A stretch of DNA of 35,857 bases from positions 1 through 35,857 of the forward strand of contig CABQHM010000032.1 in the NCBI GenBank assembly GCA_902464015.1, written 5' to 3'. The DNA comes from an uncultured Coriobacteriales bacterium. GTDB taxonomy: Bacteria; Actinomycetota; Coriobacteriia; Coriobacteriales; UMGS124. The notes beneath the pieces were generated by a model. The model made no database searches and was not told the origin of the DNA. It was given only the letters and a program-made list of their open reading frames with translations. The translations under genes and the position numbers were made by a program. Positions 8,275 through 16,510 of this stretch are shown piece after piece (position 1 is the stretch's first letter; every line of letters begins with the position of its first letter).

Positions 8275-10260
8275 CTATCCGACGATAATGCTGTCTATTA
8301 CTTGATTGATCGAAGGCATGAGGAACTCCTCATCTTCGGGGTCATATGAGAAGGAGAGCCCCAATGCATTGTTTGTAGGCGAATGGATGTCGGCAACAAT
8401 GTCTCGACTACCGTTTGAATCTTCTGATCCTTTTCTGACCAGAACGCTTGCTCCGGCTGTGTCGCGCGTCTCCTCACTTAGCACCTGGACATCCTTTAAC
8501 TGGGTGTCTCCTGTCACACTAAACTCATAATAGTATCCATAGCCTGCAATCATAGTACTTAGCGAGAGAAGCATTAAGGACGGATTGTTATCGGTTACAT
8601 ACATATCCAGCCACAGGATTGAGTCATGGTCAGAGATTTCACTTTCATAATAGTCAGGCAACGTTATTTGCCATCCCCGTTGACTCTTGAAGTTGTAGTC
8701 GGTTAGCTTACCGGCACCTGTTGAGGCGATGCTTGCAATCATGGCGTCGATTGAGGGGCTCCATTTGCGGCCGTTTGATAGCTTACAGCGCGCTATGATT
8801 ACGGCCAGCTGATAGGTCGTGCCTTCCATGGTGGCCGGGGTCGAGGCGAGGGTATATATGACGCTGCCCGTCTCCTGTTCGGCACGTATAACACATATGG
8901 ATACGGTGCATCCGCTTCCCTCGGTGGAAAACTTGGACATAATCCAGCCACCTCGCGCTGAGGCGAACTGCTGGCAATAGGTATCAAAGTATTCGGGCGA
9001 GGCGGGCTCGCTGCTCATGGCGTCCTCGGTGGTGTTTACCATGTGTCCCACGAAATCCACGCCGTTGAAGGGCTCCACCATGATTTGCAAGGTGCGGTCG
9101 TAGTCGTATGCATAAAGGGCGTTGTACGAGAGGCTTTGGCTGTTGCTCACGGGGCTTTCGAACGTGATGCCCGCCGCTTCCAGGGTGGTGGTCGCATTCG
9201 ATGCTATGGCTACGGGGTCGTTGTCGGATTGTTGCCTGATGGCGGCCACCACACGTTCGGGTAGGCTGTCCTGCCCCGTGGCATCGCTGGGGTGGATGAC
9301 GTAAATCTGGATAAAATCCGAGCTGTTCAGCGGGATGTTGACATAGGTGGTGCTGCTGCCATCACCATGATCGGCGCAGTTGAGGTAGCCCTCAAGTTTG
9401 TCGGCAAGATCAACTGGCTCGCTGCGCGTGACGGCCCAGCCTAGACCTGCGGCATAGTCGGAGATGCGTTGAGCGAAGAAGGTCTGCCGGTCTGCGGCAG
9501 ACTCGGGAACCTCATCGCCCTGACCTTTTTCGATGGCGACCATGCAGCTGCCGTCTGCCGTCCAGGCGTAGCCTTGGTGGCCTTCGAGCTGAAAGGCATA
9601 CAAGTCATCAGCCAAGTCAATGCGGATGCCGTCGAGCACGAGCGCGTCAAGGGGTACGCCCTCAGCCGCCCTCTGCTCATTTTCAGCTTTTGCGTCGGCT
9701 TGCGCCTGCGAATAAGAAAGCGTGTAGACTGTGCTTTCGGAAAGGCTAAAACTCAAGGTCAGATCGACTGTGTCGAAGGTTTCCAGAATCTCGTCGGGAA
9801 CAAGGGCATACACGTAAAGCTCGACTGTTTCAAGTGGGTCGATGCCCTCGATGCCCGGCGTCTTGAACTCTCCTGAAGCGGCGACGGAGACGCTGCCTTC
9901 ATAGTTGTACATACCGTTGAATTTGAAAGACGCGGTGGCCGAGCTGTGCGGTGATATCTCGTTGCCGCTGGTGTTCTTCATTGTTCCGCTGAAGATGAAA
10001 TAATGCTTGCCATCTTCGCCTTCGTAGTACCTGTATGCGCCGGTTGAGTCCGGTTGCGTTTGGAGCTGTGTTGACCATCCGTATTGTTCTATGACAAAGG
10101 TGTAGTTTGGCTGCACCACCTCCTGTCCCAGTTCGAGTGCTACCTGAGTTTGCGCCCAAGCTTTTTTTGTGGGATTGAGAATTCCAGAGAGGGCCGCAGA
10201 TCCCATTGCAACACCCGCTGCGGTGACAAAACTACGCCTTGTAACGAGACTGCCATTCAT
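8275..10260 (-). CDS. Large Tat-exported protein of unknown function
   Basis: A 661-residue exported protein. The N-terminus carries a twin-arginine signal, TRRSFV followed by a small-residue hydrophobic core and an AWA cleavage site near residue 36, so it should leave the cell folded. Residues about 45-165 look like a beta-rich Ig-type domain of the DUF5067/DUF4352 kind (weak resemblance). The remainder appears to hold about three diverged ~130-residue alpha/beta modules (roughly 190-330, 340-480 and 500-661). They resemble the module in the 252- and 571-residue neighbours, possibly PsbP-like. I could not assign a function. ATG 10260 was chosen because AAGGAAGGAAG precedes it and the Tat signal then starts at residue 8; an upstream in-frame ATG at 10377 would bury the signal. 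It is the last gene of the leftward cluster. Confidence 0.8.
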   Translation of the reverse strand: MNGSLVTRRSFVTAAGVAMGSAALSGILNPTKKAWAQTQVALELGQEVVQPNYTFVIEQYGWSTQLQTQPDSTGAYRYYEGEDGKHYFIFSGTMKNTSGNEISPHSSATASFKFNGMYNYEGSVSVAASGEFKTPGIEGIDPLETVELYVYALVPDEILETFDTVDLTLSFSLSESTVYTLSYSQAQADAKAENEQRAAEGVPLDALVLDGIRIDLADDLYAFQLEGHQGYAWTADGSCMVAIEKGQGDEVPESAADRQTFFAQRISDYAAGLGWAVTRSEPVDLADKLEGYLNCADHGDGSSTTYVNIPLNSSDFIQIYVIHPSDATGQDSLPERVVAAIRQQSDNDPVAIASNATTTLEAAGITFESPVSNSQSLSYNALYAYDYDRTLQIMVEPFNGVDFVGHMVNTTEDAMSSEPASPEYFDTYCQQFASARGGWIMSKFSTEGSGCTVSICVIRAEQETGSVIYTLASTPATMEGTTYQLAVIIARCKLSNGRKWSPSIDAMIASIASTGAGKLTDYNFKSQRGWQITLPDYYESEISDHDSILWLDMYVTDNNPSLMLLSLSTMIAGYGYYYEFSVTGDTQLKDVQVLSEETRDTAGASVLVRKGSEDSNGSRDIVADIHSPTNNALGLSFSYDPEDEEFLMPSINQVIDSIIVG

Positions 10261-10311
10261 TGGCGCGCTTCCTTCCTTTGCATCGATCAAGCACGTTTCA
10301 TAACGAGAGAA

Positions 10312-10344
10312 GCGGGCCTCCGGACGTTCTGTCTGAAGGCCCGC
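10312..10344 (-). terminator. Weak hairpin between two cluster genes
   Basis: GCGGGCCT 10312-10319 pairs with AGGCCCGC 10337-10344 over a 17-base loop, between the 143- and 661-residue protein genes. On the minus strand it is followed only by TTCTCTCGTT, so it is at best a partial terminator or a processing structure. Confidence 0.35.
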
Positions 10345-10364
10345 GGAATAGAGGGCTCGTGCTG

Positions 10365-10796
10365 TTACCCGAGCCATTCGATGAAGACACGAAGGCCTGC
10401 GTCGGGATGGTACTTCCAGGAAACCTCGTAGTTGCCGCGTGTGCGCGTCTGCCAGCCGTCGCTAGCGGAGCACTGGCCGAACATGCCGGTCAGGATTTGG
10501 GGCAGACCGAGCTGCTCAAAGACCTTGTCGATGGCACTGTCGCCGGCTATGGAGTACAGAAAGCTGCCGCCGTCTGTGTTGTCGGGGTTTGTGTCGATAA
10601 GCATGCCCGAGCCGTCTTCATAGACAGTGCAGCACTTCTGCTCGTCATCTTCCAGGCCGTCAACGATACCCTGAAAGTCAGGCGCGCTGTCTGCTTTTGC
10701 CTCCCTGGGCATGGCTGCTCCTGCAACGCCTGCAATTGTCGCGAGGCATGCCCCGCCCACGATTGCGTTACGCCTGGAAATGGAATCGTTGGTCAT
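10365..10796 (-). CDS. Small Tat-exported protein of unknown function
   Basis: A 143-residue exported protein. The N-terminus MTNDSISRRNAIVGG holds a twin-arginine pair followed by an alanine/glycine-rich core, with a likely AKA cleavage site near residue 35. The mature part is about 108 residues. It contains a Cys-Cys pair (KCCTVYEDGS) and a FGQCS cysteine that could form a disulfide or bind a cofactor, and it ends in a W/Y-rich strand region. I recognise no family. ATG 10796 has GGGGA upstream and places the Tat motif correctly; an in-frame ATG at 10838 would add 14 residues before it. It is transcribed leftward between two other exported-protein genes. Confidence 0.75.
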   Translation of the reverse strand: MTNDSISRRNAIVGGACLATIAGVAGAAMPREAKADSAPDFQGIVDGLEDDEQKCCTVYEDGSGMLIDTNPDNTDGGSFLYSIAGDSAIDKVFEQLGLPQILTGMFGQCSASDGWQTRTRGNYEVSWKYHPDAGLRVFIEWLG

Positions 10797-10940
10797 TGTC
10801 TGTCCCCTTCTTTTTGGTAGTGGGTGGCGAGATGTCACTTGCAGCGTTGAATCGCTTGCTGGCTTTCAGTTTGTCGCCGTGAGGCTCAGCAGGCCAGGCA
10901 GCACGCGTGCGTTATCAACAGTAGAGACTGCCTTCGGGGC

Positions 10941-12656
10941 CTACAATCCCGCGGCCGTTGTCGCTGCGGAGGCCTGGCTGTACGAGAAACCTTCATATTC
11001 GAGCTGCTCGATAAGCCCGCTGCGCGAGAAGGGCATTGCGTTGAGGTATTCCTCGGCCATGAGGACGGCTTGATAATCCCAGTCGGCTCCACAGTTATCT
11101 ACTGCATACTCAGCCTCGGAGTTCGTGTAGCCTTCATACTTAAGCTGGTCGATGAGGCCCGAGCGCGAGAAGGCCATGGTGTCGAGGTAGTCATGGGCGG
11201 TGCTGAGCGCGTTCTGCTCGCCACGCGTGGGAGTGTAGGAAGAGCGGCTGGAACCTTGATTGGCCGAGGACGAGGTCGAGGTTGGGCTGGAAGGAGCGTT
11301 TGAGTCGAAGGCTTCGGGCAGGGCGCTTGCGAGCAGGGACCGGGAGATGGGAACTGCTTCGTCTGCGCCCTCGCTGTCCGTAATGATGCAAAGAACCACC
11401 AGAAGGTTCCCGTCCGTGTCGACTGTTGCAGTGATTAGTGCGGGCACTTCTTTATCGATGGATTTGCTTGTGCCTTTGCAACTGCCAAGGTACACCTTCG
11501 TGCCTGCGCTGTTTGTTCCCAGCTTGGACAGGGGTTCGCTGCTGTCGTCAGATATCGGTTCGAGATTTTCAAGGTTGCCAAGGGTTTCGGCAACTGCGAG
11601 GATTGCCGTCTGCTCTGCTCCCGTAGTCGTATATTCGGCCAGCTCGGTGGTGTAACACACTATGCAAAACACATGCATTGCCTCGGAGGAGAAGACTCCA
11701 ACTGACTGTGTGCCGCGTTCGCTTTTCTTGAGCTCCCCGACATAGTCGTCCGGAAGCTCGACCGCGAGGTCGCCGAACAGCAAAGTGTTGCCCTTTTGAA
11801 TGCCTAAAGAGTCGGTGGAGCTTGGGGACGACGTGGTGTCGCCGCTAGATTTCGCCGAGTCTTTGCTGTCCTGCGTAACGCTCAAGCCTGCATTTGGCGT
11901 CGTCGCCTCAGGTTTCACGCTAGTGGTTCCCGCCTGCTCGAGGCAGTCGTCCACGGCCGTGAAAATCGCCTTGGAGGTGACGGTGGCGCCGGAGACGGCG
12001 TCGACGCCCTCGGTGCCGTTGACCTTGACGATCTCCCCAGGCAGCTGCTCGATGGCCTTGGAGCCGATGCCCTGCGTCTCCGAGTTCTTGCCGACCTCCA
12101 CGTCGACGATGGCGCCGCCGTCAATCGTCACGGTGACGGGCACCTTGCCGCCGATTCCCTTGCCCTCGGCGAAGTACTCGCCATTGTTGTAGTACACATC
12201 TTTTGACGATGAGGTGGTATCGCTCTTGGGTTCGTCGCTCTTATCTGTGTGGCTTGCCTGCTCGAGGCAGTCGTCCACGGCGGTGAAGATGGCCTTGGAG
12301 GTGACGGTGGCACCGGAGACGGCGTCGACCCCGTCGGTGCCGTTGGCGGCCACGATGGCCCCGGGCAGCTGCTCGATGGCCTTGGAGCCGATGCCCTGCG
12401 TCTCCGAGTTCTTGCCGACCTCCACGTCGACGATGGCGCCGCCGTCAATCGTCACGGTCACGGGCACCTTGCCGCCGATTCCCTTGCCCTCGGCGAAGTA
12501 CTCGCCATCAGCGTATCGGGTTGCTGTTGCCGCAAGAGCAGGTGATGGGGATAGGATGTCGATGATGTCGGCTGCTGTTGGACCGCAGGAAAAACCCAAG
12601 CCGGCGACAACTGCCAGGGGAATCGCAAATCTAGCAACGTTTTGCATGGATATCAT
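10941..12656 (-). CDS. Exported protein with two FMN-binding domains and two Ltp-type repeats
   Basis: A 571-residue exported protein. Residues 1-43 form a Sec-type signal ending PALA. Two almost identical FMN-binding domains (FMN_bind family, as in RnfG/NqrC) span about 49-134 and 157-241. Each ends with DAVSGATVTS, whose Thr (117 and 225) is the expected site of covalent FMN attachment by ApbE-type flavin transferase. A Ser/Thr-rich linker follows (about 245-300), then a region (about 305-470) resembling the unknown module of the neighbouring exported proteins. The end (480-571) has two repeats with FSRSGLI(D/E)QL.YEG(Y/F), matching the Ltp family of surface lipoproteins that includes the superinfection-exclusion protein of phage TP-J34. 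The start at 12656 follows GGAGA. I infer a surface flavoprotein of unknown role. No apbE is in the window. Confidence 0.85.
   Translation of the reverse strand: MISMQNVARFAIPLAVVAGLGFSCGPTAADIIDILSPSPALAATATRYADGEYFAEGKGIGGKVPVTVTIDGGAIVDVEVGKNSETQGIGSKAIEQLPGAIVAANGTDGVDAVSGATVTSKAIFTAVDDCLEQASHTDKSDEPKSDTTSSSKDVYYNNGEYFAEGKGIGGKVPVTVTIDGGAIVDVEVGKNSETQGIGSKAIEQLPGEIVKVNGTEGVDAVSGATVTSKAIFTAVDDCLEQAGTTSVKPEATTPNAGLSVTQDSKDSAKSSGDTTSSPSSTDSLGIQKGNTLLFGDLAVELPDDYVGELKKSERGTQSVGVFSSEAMHVFCIVCYTTELAEYTTTGAEQTAILAVAETLGNLENLEPISDDSSEPLSKLGTNSAGTKVYLGSCKGTSKSIDKEVPALITATVDTDGNLLVVLCIITDSEGADEAVPISRSLLASALPEAFDSNAPSSPTSTSSSANQGSSRSSYTPTRGEQNALSTAHDYLDTMAFSRSGLIDQLKYEGYTNSEAEYAVDNCGADWDYQAVLMAEEYLNAMPFSRSGLIEQLEYEGFSYSQASAATTAAGL
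11932..12184. repeat. FMN-domain DNA repeat, copy 1
   Basis: This ~253-base segment encodes the second FMN-binding domain and is a near copy of 12256-12508. By eye there are about 15 differences, most of them within some 90 bases at the low-coordinate end. The roughly 150 bases at the high-coordinate end differ at about one position. This indicates recent duplication or ongoing gene conversion. Confidence 0.85.
12256..12508. repeat. FMN-domain DNA repeat, copy 2
   Basis: Partner of the 11932-12184 copy, in the same orientation and separated from it by 71 bases that encode a charged, Ser-rich linker. It encodes the first (N-terminal) FMN-binding domain. Recombination between the copies would keep the reading frame, because the 324-base period is a multiple of three. 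Confidence 0.85.
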
Positions 12657-12720
12657 GCGCTCTCCAATCACTAGCAACCTGGTTTTTGGCATTGAGTAAA
12701 ACGGGATGCAATGTAAATGC

Positions 12721-13479
12721 CTAGTCGAGCAGTTCGCTTAGAATCTTGGAAATGTCCTCCTTTGCGCTGTCTTGTGATGAGTTTTCCTTTTTAGTAAGCA
12801 GCGCGATGTCGAGCTGGTCGTCTGCGAGTCCCTTCATCTGTACGCCGCCGGTGACGGACCTTGCGACCGCTACAAGCTGCGTGATGTAATCGGCAGTGGC
12901 TTCATCCGTGTCCGTCACGCCGTTCATAAACATCATAAATGGAGTGCCCTCGTCGTCAACTGCAAGGAAAACGCACCCTCCCTTGCCCTTGCTGTCCTGG
13001 GCAAATGAGAAGTAAAGGTAGTCGCCCGAGTCGGTACGCGTTTCATAGATGTCCGAGACCAACGTACAGTCGCTGCCAGCAACTTTGAAGAGCATTGGGA
13101 TGGCGGCGAGGGTTGACTCCGCCATGATGGGATCAGTGATGGTTCCCTTCATGTCAGAGGCTGTGAAAATGGCTGCCAACGTGCCTGTGTTGTTTTCTTC
13201 ATCGAGTTTTGAGTACAGTCCGAGGACGGCGTCCTTCCTGACATCGTTCGAACTCGACGCCTCGAATTCCTCGGGGAACGTGACCGAAAAGGACCCCACG
13301 GAAACTTTGATACAGTCGGACGCTGTTGCAGTTTTCTGGGTCGATGCCGCGGCAAAGGCTCGGCTTGGGGTGAACGGGTTATCTGCAATCTGAGAGACGG
13401 GGGCGTACGCAAAGCCTAAACCTGCTGCGATAACGAGCGGCAAGGCGATTTTGGTGACAGTGCGTGACGACAAGTTCAT
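12721..13479 (-). CDS. Exported protein of unknown function, paralogue of neighbours
   Basis: A 252-residue protein with a Sec-type signal (MNLSSRTVTKIALPLVIAAG) and a probable AFA cleavage site near residue 43. Its N-terminus closely echoes that of the 571-residue FMN protein: IPLAVVAGLGF against LPLVIAAGLGF, each followed by a P-S-x-A-x-A segment. This suggests common descent. The mature part is one alpha/beta module starting CIKVSVGSFSVTFPEEF; its opening pattern of a strand, a Phe-Pro and an acidic turn resembles PsbP/lipoprotein-like folds. ATG 13479 has GAAAGGTG 7 bases upstream; an in-frame ATG at 13581 would overlap the next gene and hide the signal peptide. Function unknown. Confidence 0.78.
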   Translation of the reverse strand: MNLSSRTVTKIALPLVIAAGLGFAYAPVSQIADNPFTPSRAFAAASTQKTATASDCIKVSVGSFSVTFPEEFEASSSNDVRKDAVLGLYSKLDEENNTGTLAAIFTASDMKGTITDPIMAESTLAAIPMLFKVAGSDCTLVSDIYETRTDSGDYLYFSFAQDSKGKGGCVFLAVDDEGTPFMMFMNGVTDTDEATADYITQLVAVARSVTGGVQMKGLADDQLDIALLTKKENSSQDSAKEDISKILSELLD

Positions 13480-13552
13480 GGTTAGACACCTTTCAAGATG
13501 ATAGCAACTGTTCCGTGCGGACTTCAGGTGGGCCTGTTGAGGAGTTGCGCAT

Positions 13553-14224
13553 CTACTGCGCGGGGCTGATACACAGGACAAACATCACCCCAATCGTTGT
13601 GTGGAGTTCGTAAGAGATTCCGTTTTTGGTCAGAGTGGCCGCGTCGGTATCTGGATTGGTCTTGAGCTGGTCGAGCAGTTCGTCGAAGACGTCACCTGCC
13701 CCGCCAAAGTCTAGCGACGGGTCTGCGGCCATAATTGCCGCATACGAAAGCGTTGCGAAGTGAAGCTCGCTCTTGTCCCGGTTGGGGTACGAGTTGTGCT
13801 CAAAGAGCTTTATCTGGTCGGCTGTGCCGCCAGTTGCGCGTTGCTCGTAAGGTATGGGGTTCCCATGTGCAAAGAAGCCGAGGAGCCCGACGGTGTTTCC
13901 GCCGCTGAGGATTTCCGTGTTGAGGCTCTCGTCGCGCTCGTCAAGGTCAAAGGAATAAGTGTTGAGATTCCCGAGTATCGAGGTGAGTGCCGCGTCCATT
14001 CTGTTTGCGAATTCGGTTGCGGAACAAGCGAATGTGCCAGCATTCATGCTGCAGATGGAGTCTGATGCCATGTTTTCTTGCGACGTCGTTTTCTGCTCCA
14101 TGCCAGTTATTCGAGGTGCGTTTTCGGCGGTGTTGCCCACTGAAGTGCATCCAAGGCTAAGTCCAACGGCTGCCAGCACAAAGAGCAAGAAAACTTTTGC
14201 GGTTAGGTGTAAGCCGGACGTCAT
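13553..14224 (-). CDS. Putative lipoprotein of unknown function
   Basis: A 223-residue protein with an N-terminal hydrophobic segment ending GLSLGC at Cys26. This is an imperfect lipobox (Ser rather than Leu at -3), so lipidation is likely but not certain. The mature part has two further cysteines near its start (SICSMNAGTFACSATEF) and a helical central region, and it closes with a hydrophobic GVMFVLCIS strand. No family was recognised. The ATG at 14224 has AAAGGAG 7-8 bases upstream. It starts 36 bases after the end of the 105-residue lipoprotein gene and ends 73 bases before the start of the 252-residue protein gene, so the genes are probably co-transcribed leftward. Confidence 0.72.
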   Translation of the reverse strand: MTSGLHLTAKVFLLFVLAAVGLSLGCTSVGNTAENAPRITGMEQKTTSQENMASDSICSMNAGTFACSATEFANRMDAALTSILGNLNTYSFDLDERDESLNTEILSGGNTVGLLGFFAHGNPIPYEQRATGGTADQIKLFEHNSYPNRDKSELHFATLSYAAIMAADPSLDFGGAGDVFDELLDQLKTNPDTDAATLTKNGISYELHTTIGVMFVLCISPAQ

Positions 14225-14260
14225 GGCAAAACTCCTTTCTGTGGGCGGCTGAGACTTTGC

Positions 14261-14578
14261 TTAGATTCTTGACCAGCTGTTTCCTCCGTCCGATGAGTAA
14301 TAGTCGTTTTTACCGTCGCCGTTGGAGTCGCGCACCACGTGGCCGTAACCGTCGGTGTATTCGGTGGAACCGTCAGAGTAGCTATAGGCGGTGCCGCCCT
14401 TGCTGTCGGTGTAAGACGCGCTGGGTGCGCCGGAGCTGTAGGAAGACGATGAGTGCGATGAACGCGATGAACTGTGGCTGCCTCCCGAACAAGCATTGCT
14501 GCACGAGCCCAGCATCATGAGAATTAATGCCGCGACACAAATGAGGCCGCAATAGCCTCCTACGGAACTGCTAGACAT
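14261..14578 (-). CDS. Small Ser-rich lipoprotein with an EF-hand-like loop
   Basis: A 105-residue protein. Hydrophobic residues 9-24 end in a clear lipobox, LGSC, at Cys26. A very Ser-rich stretch (31-55) follows, then Gly/Ser/Tyr/Asp repeats (DSKGGTAYSYSDGSTEYTDG). At residues 84-92 a DSNGDGKND sequence has the spacing of a calcium-binding EF-hand/dockerin loop (D-x-N-x-D-G-x-x-D). The protein ends soon after with SSDGGNSW. ATG 14578 was chosen because it starts just before the signal segment and has GAAAGAAG upstream; 50 extra residues from an upstream ATG look non-coding. It is the first gene of the leftward exported-protein cluster. Function unknown; cell-surface location inferred. Confidence 0.72.
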   Translation of the reverse strand: MSSSSVGGYCGLICVAALILMMLGSCSNACSGGSHSSSRSSHSSSSYSSGAPSASYTDSKGGTAYSYSDGSTEYTDGYGHVVRDSNGDGKNDYYSSDGGNSWSRI

Positions 14579-15190
14579 TTTTCTTCTTTCAGAAATGGGT
14601 GTGGAACGTGATATGTGGGGTTTGGTTGCTGCAGTTTTATGCATCCGAGCGGGACGAGCAGATGGGAGACGTTGCCCTTCGGTATGAAGTTGTATCTGAT
14701 GCTGTTCTGCTGACCGTTGGGACGGCAATCGTGCCGGTCCCTATCATTGAGCCCGTTTCTGTCTCCGCTCAGGCAAGCGAGAGTGTAGAAGCGTTAGGCG
14801 CGGTGGAGATGGCGGGGGTCGTGGGTCGCGCCTGCGGAATAAGGTGTCCGCCAGAAGACCGGTTGCAAACTGATGCGCTATGGGGTGAGCGTTGCTGCCT
14901 AAATCAAAAAATGAGGGGGGGGGTGTTCATGGCACATCTCCAATTGAAAGCCGCCGTGCAGACAGGACATAGCATAAGCATCTTCAGGTTTCATTCAAGC
15001 GAAATGTGGTCAAATTGTCGACGAACGGTGTACGCTCGATGTCCAGATACCGCGTGCGCTCCTGAATCGTGAAGTCGATTACCTGAGTCGGTTACCTGCT
15101 CCGTGGTTTCTTTTCGCCCGGTGGTTCCTGTGGGGCAGGCGTGAGATAATCCAGTGTTTGATCAACGCACGCACGCCGAAGGAGGCCTTT
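14579..15190. other. About 610-base intergenic region with a 9-G tract
   Basis: This is the divergent space between the exported-protein cluster and thiC. A 157-codon rightward frame (14599-15072) exists but has cysteine-rich, non-family-like sequence and no good start. A run of nine G (14915-14923) lies 5 bases before an ATG at 14929 that opens a 47-codon frame; I do not call it a gene. A TPP riboswitch before thiC was looked for and not seen. A weak -10-like GATAAT lies at 15145-15150. The leftward promoter of the cluster should also lie here but is not evident. Confidence 0.5.
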
Positions 15191-16501
15191 ATGCCGTCGT
15201 ATGCCACTCAGCTTGAAGCCGCCCATCAGGGCATTGTGACCCCGCAGATGGCCCATGTCGCCCAAGAGGAGCACATGGACCCCGAGCACCTGCGCGAGCT
15301 CGTGGCCAAGGGCGAGGTTGCCATTCCGGCCAACGTGCACCACACGTGCCTCACGCCTTTTGGCATCGGCTTTGCCCTGCGCACCAAGATCAACGTGAAC
15401 CTGGGCACCAGCCGCGACTGGAGCGACCTGGACATGGAGATGGAGAAGGTCACGGACGCCGTGCGCTTGGGCGCCGAGTCCATCATGGACCTGTCCACCT
15501 ACGGTGACACGCGCGCCTTCCGCCGCAAGCTCACTTCCGAGTGCCCCGCCATCATCGGCACGGTGCCCATCTACGACGCCGTCGTTTACTATGGCAAGGC
15601 CCTCAAGGACATCACGGCCCAGGAGTGGCTCGACGTCGTGCGCATGCATGCCGAGGACGGCGTTGATTTCGTTACGCTTCACTGCGGCCTCACCCGCGCC
15701 ATCGTGCAGCGCCTCAAGGTGAACCACCGCGAGATGAATATCGTGTCGCGCGGCGGCGCCCTCATGTTTGCCTGGATGGAGATGACGGGCCAGGAGAACC
15801 CCTTCTACGAGCACTTCGACGAGGTGCTCGAGATCTGCCGCGCCCACGACGTCACCATCTCGCTGGGCGACTCCTGCCGCCCGGGCTGCTTGGCTGACGC
15901 CGGCGATGCCGTGCAGATCGACGAGCTCGTGAACCTGGGCGAGCTGGCTCTGCGCGCCTGGGACAAGGGCGTGCAGGTCATCATCGAGGGCCCGGGCCAC
16001 GTGGCGCTCGACCAGGTGGAGGCCCAGATGAAGATGCAGCAGACCATCTGCCATAAGGCTCCCTACTACGTGCTCGGCCCGCTCGTGACCGACGTTGCCC
16101 CCGGCTACGACCACATCACGGCCGCCATCGGCGGCACGCTTGCCGCCAGCAAGGGCGCAAGCTTCCTGTGCTATGTGACGCCCGCCGAGCACCTGCGCCT
16201 GCCCGATGCCAACGACGTGCGCGAGGGCATCGTCGCCTTCAAGATCGCCGCGCATGCCGCCGACATCGCCAAGGGCCTGCCGGGTGCGCGCGACTGGGAC
16301 GACAAGATGGCCCACGCCCGCAAGGCGCTTGACTGGGAGGCCATGTTCGACCTGGCCATCGACCCCGAGAAGGCCCGCCGCTACCGCGCCGAGGCCGCGC
16401 CCGAGGCCGAGGACACCTGCTCGATGTGCGGCAACTTCTGCGCCGTCAAGAACATGAACAACATCCTCGACGGCAAGCTCGTCGACGTCATCGGCGAATA
16501 G
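15191..16501 (+). CDS. thiC: Phosphomethylpyrimidine synthase ThiC
   Basis: A 436-residue radical-SAM enzyme that rearranges 5-aminoimidazole ribotide into hydroxymethylpyrimidine phosphate, the pyrimidine half of thiamine. The TIM-barrel core shows MDLSTYGDT, GTVPIYDAV, SRGGALMFAWM, SLGDSCRPGC and EGPGHVALDQ, all ThiC signatures. The C-terminal cluster motif is CSMCGNFC: Cys410, Cys413 and Cys417. Its spacing is CX2CX3C, one residue tighter than in E. coli ThiC, as I recall for short clostridial/actinobacterial forms. The protein is also shorter than the ~600-residue proteobacterial enzyme. ATG 15191 has GAAGGAGG 6 bases upstream. No thi partner gene is adjacent and no TPP riboswitch is seen upstream. 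Confidence 0.95.
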   Translation: MPSYATQLEAAHQGIVTPQMAHVAQEEHMDPEHLRELVAKGEVAIPANVHHTCLTPFGIGFALRTKINVNLGTSRDWSDLDMEMEKVTDAVRLGAESIMDLSTYGDTRAFRRKLTSECPAIIGTVPIYDAVVYYGKALKDITAQEWLDVVRMHAEDGVDFVTLHCGLTRAIVQRLKVNHREMNIVSRGGALMFAWMEMTGQENPFYEHFDEVLEICRAHDVTISLGDSCRPGCLADAGDAVQIDELVNLGELALRAWDKGVQVIIEGPGHVALDQVEAQMKMQQTICHKAPYYVLGPLVTDVAPGYDHITAAIGGTLAASKGASFLCYVTPAEHLRLPDANDVREGIVAFKIAAHAADIAKGLPGARDWDDKMAHARKALDWEAMFDLAIDPEKARRYRAEAAPEAEDTCSMCGNFCAVKNMNNILDGKLVDVIGE

Positions 16502-16510
16502 CGAGACGCA

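Noticed and set aside
8058..8288. 76-codon plus-strand frame
   Set aside because: It runs through the leftward terminator at 8191-8223 and into the end of the opposing gene; no start signal.
14599..15072. 157-codon plus-strand frame before thiC
   Set aside because: No ribosome site, cysteine-rich irregular sequence, no family resemblance; kept as intergenic.
14940..15190. TPP riboswitch expected before thiC
   Set aside because: The conserved CUGAGA and GAUAAUGCCAGCGUAGGGA-type core strings are not present in a usable arrangement.
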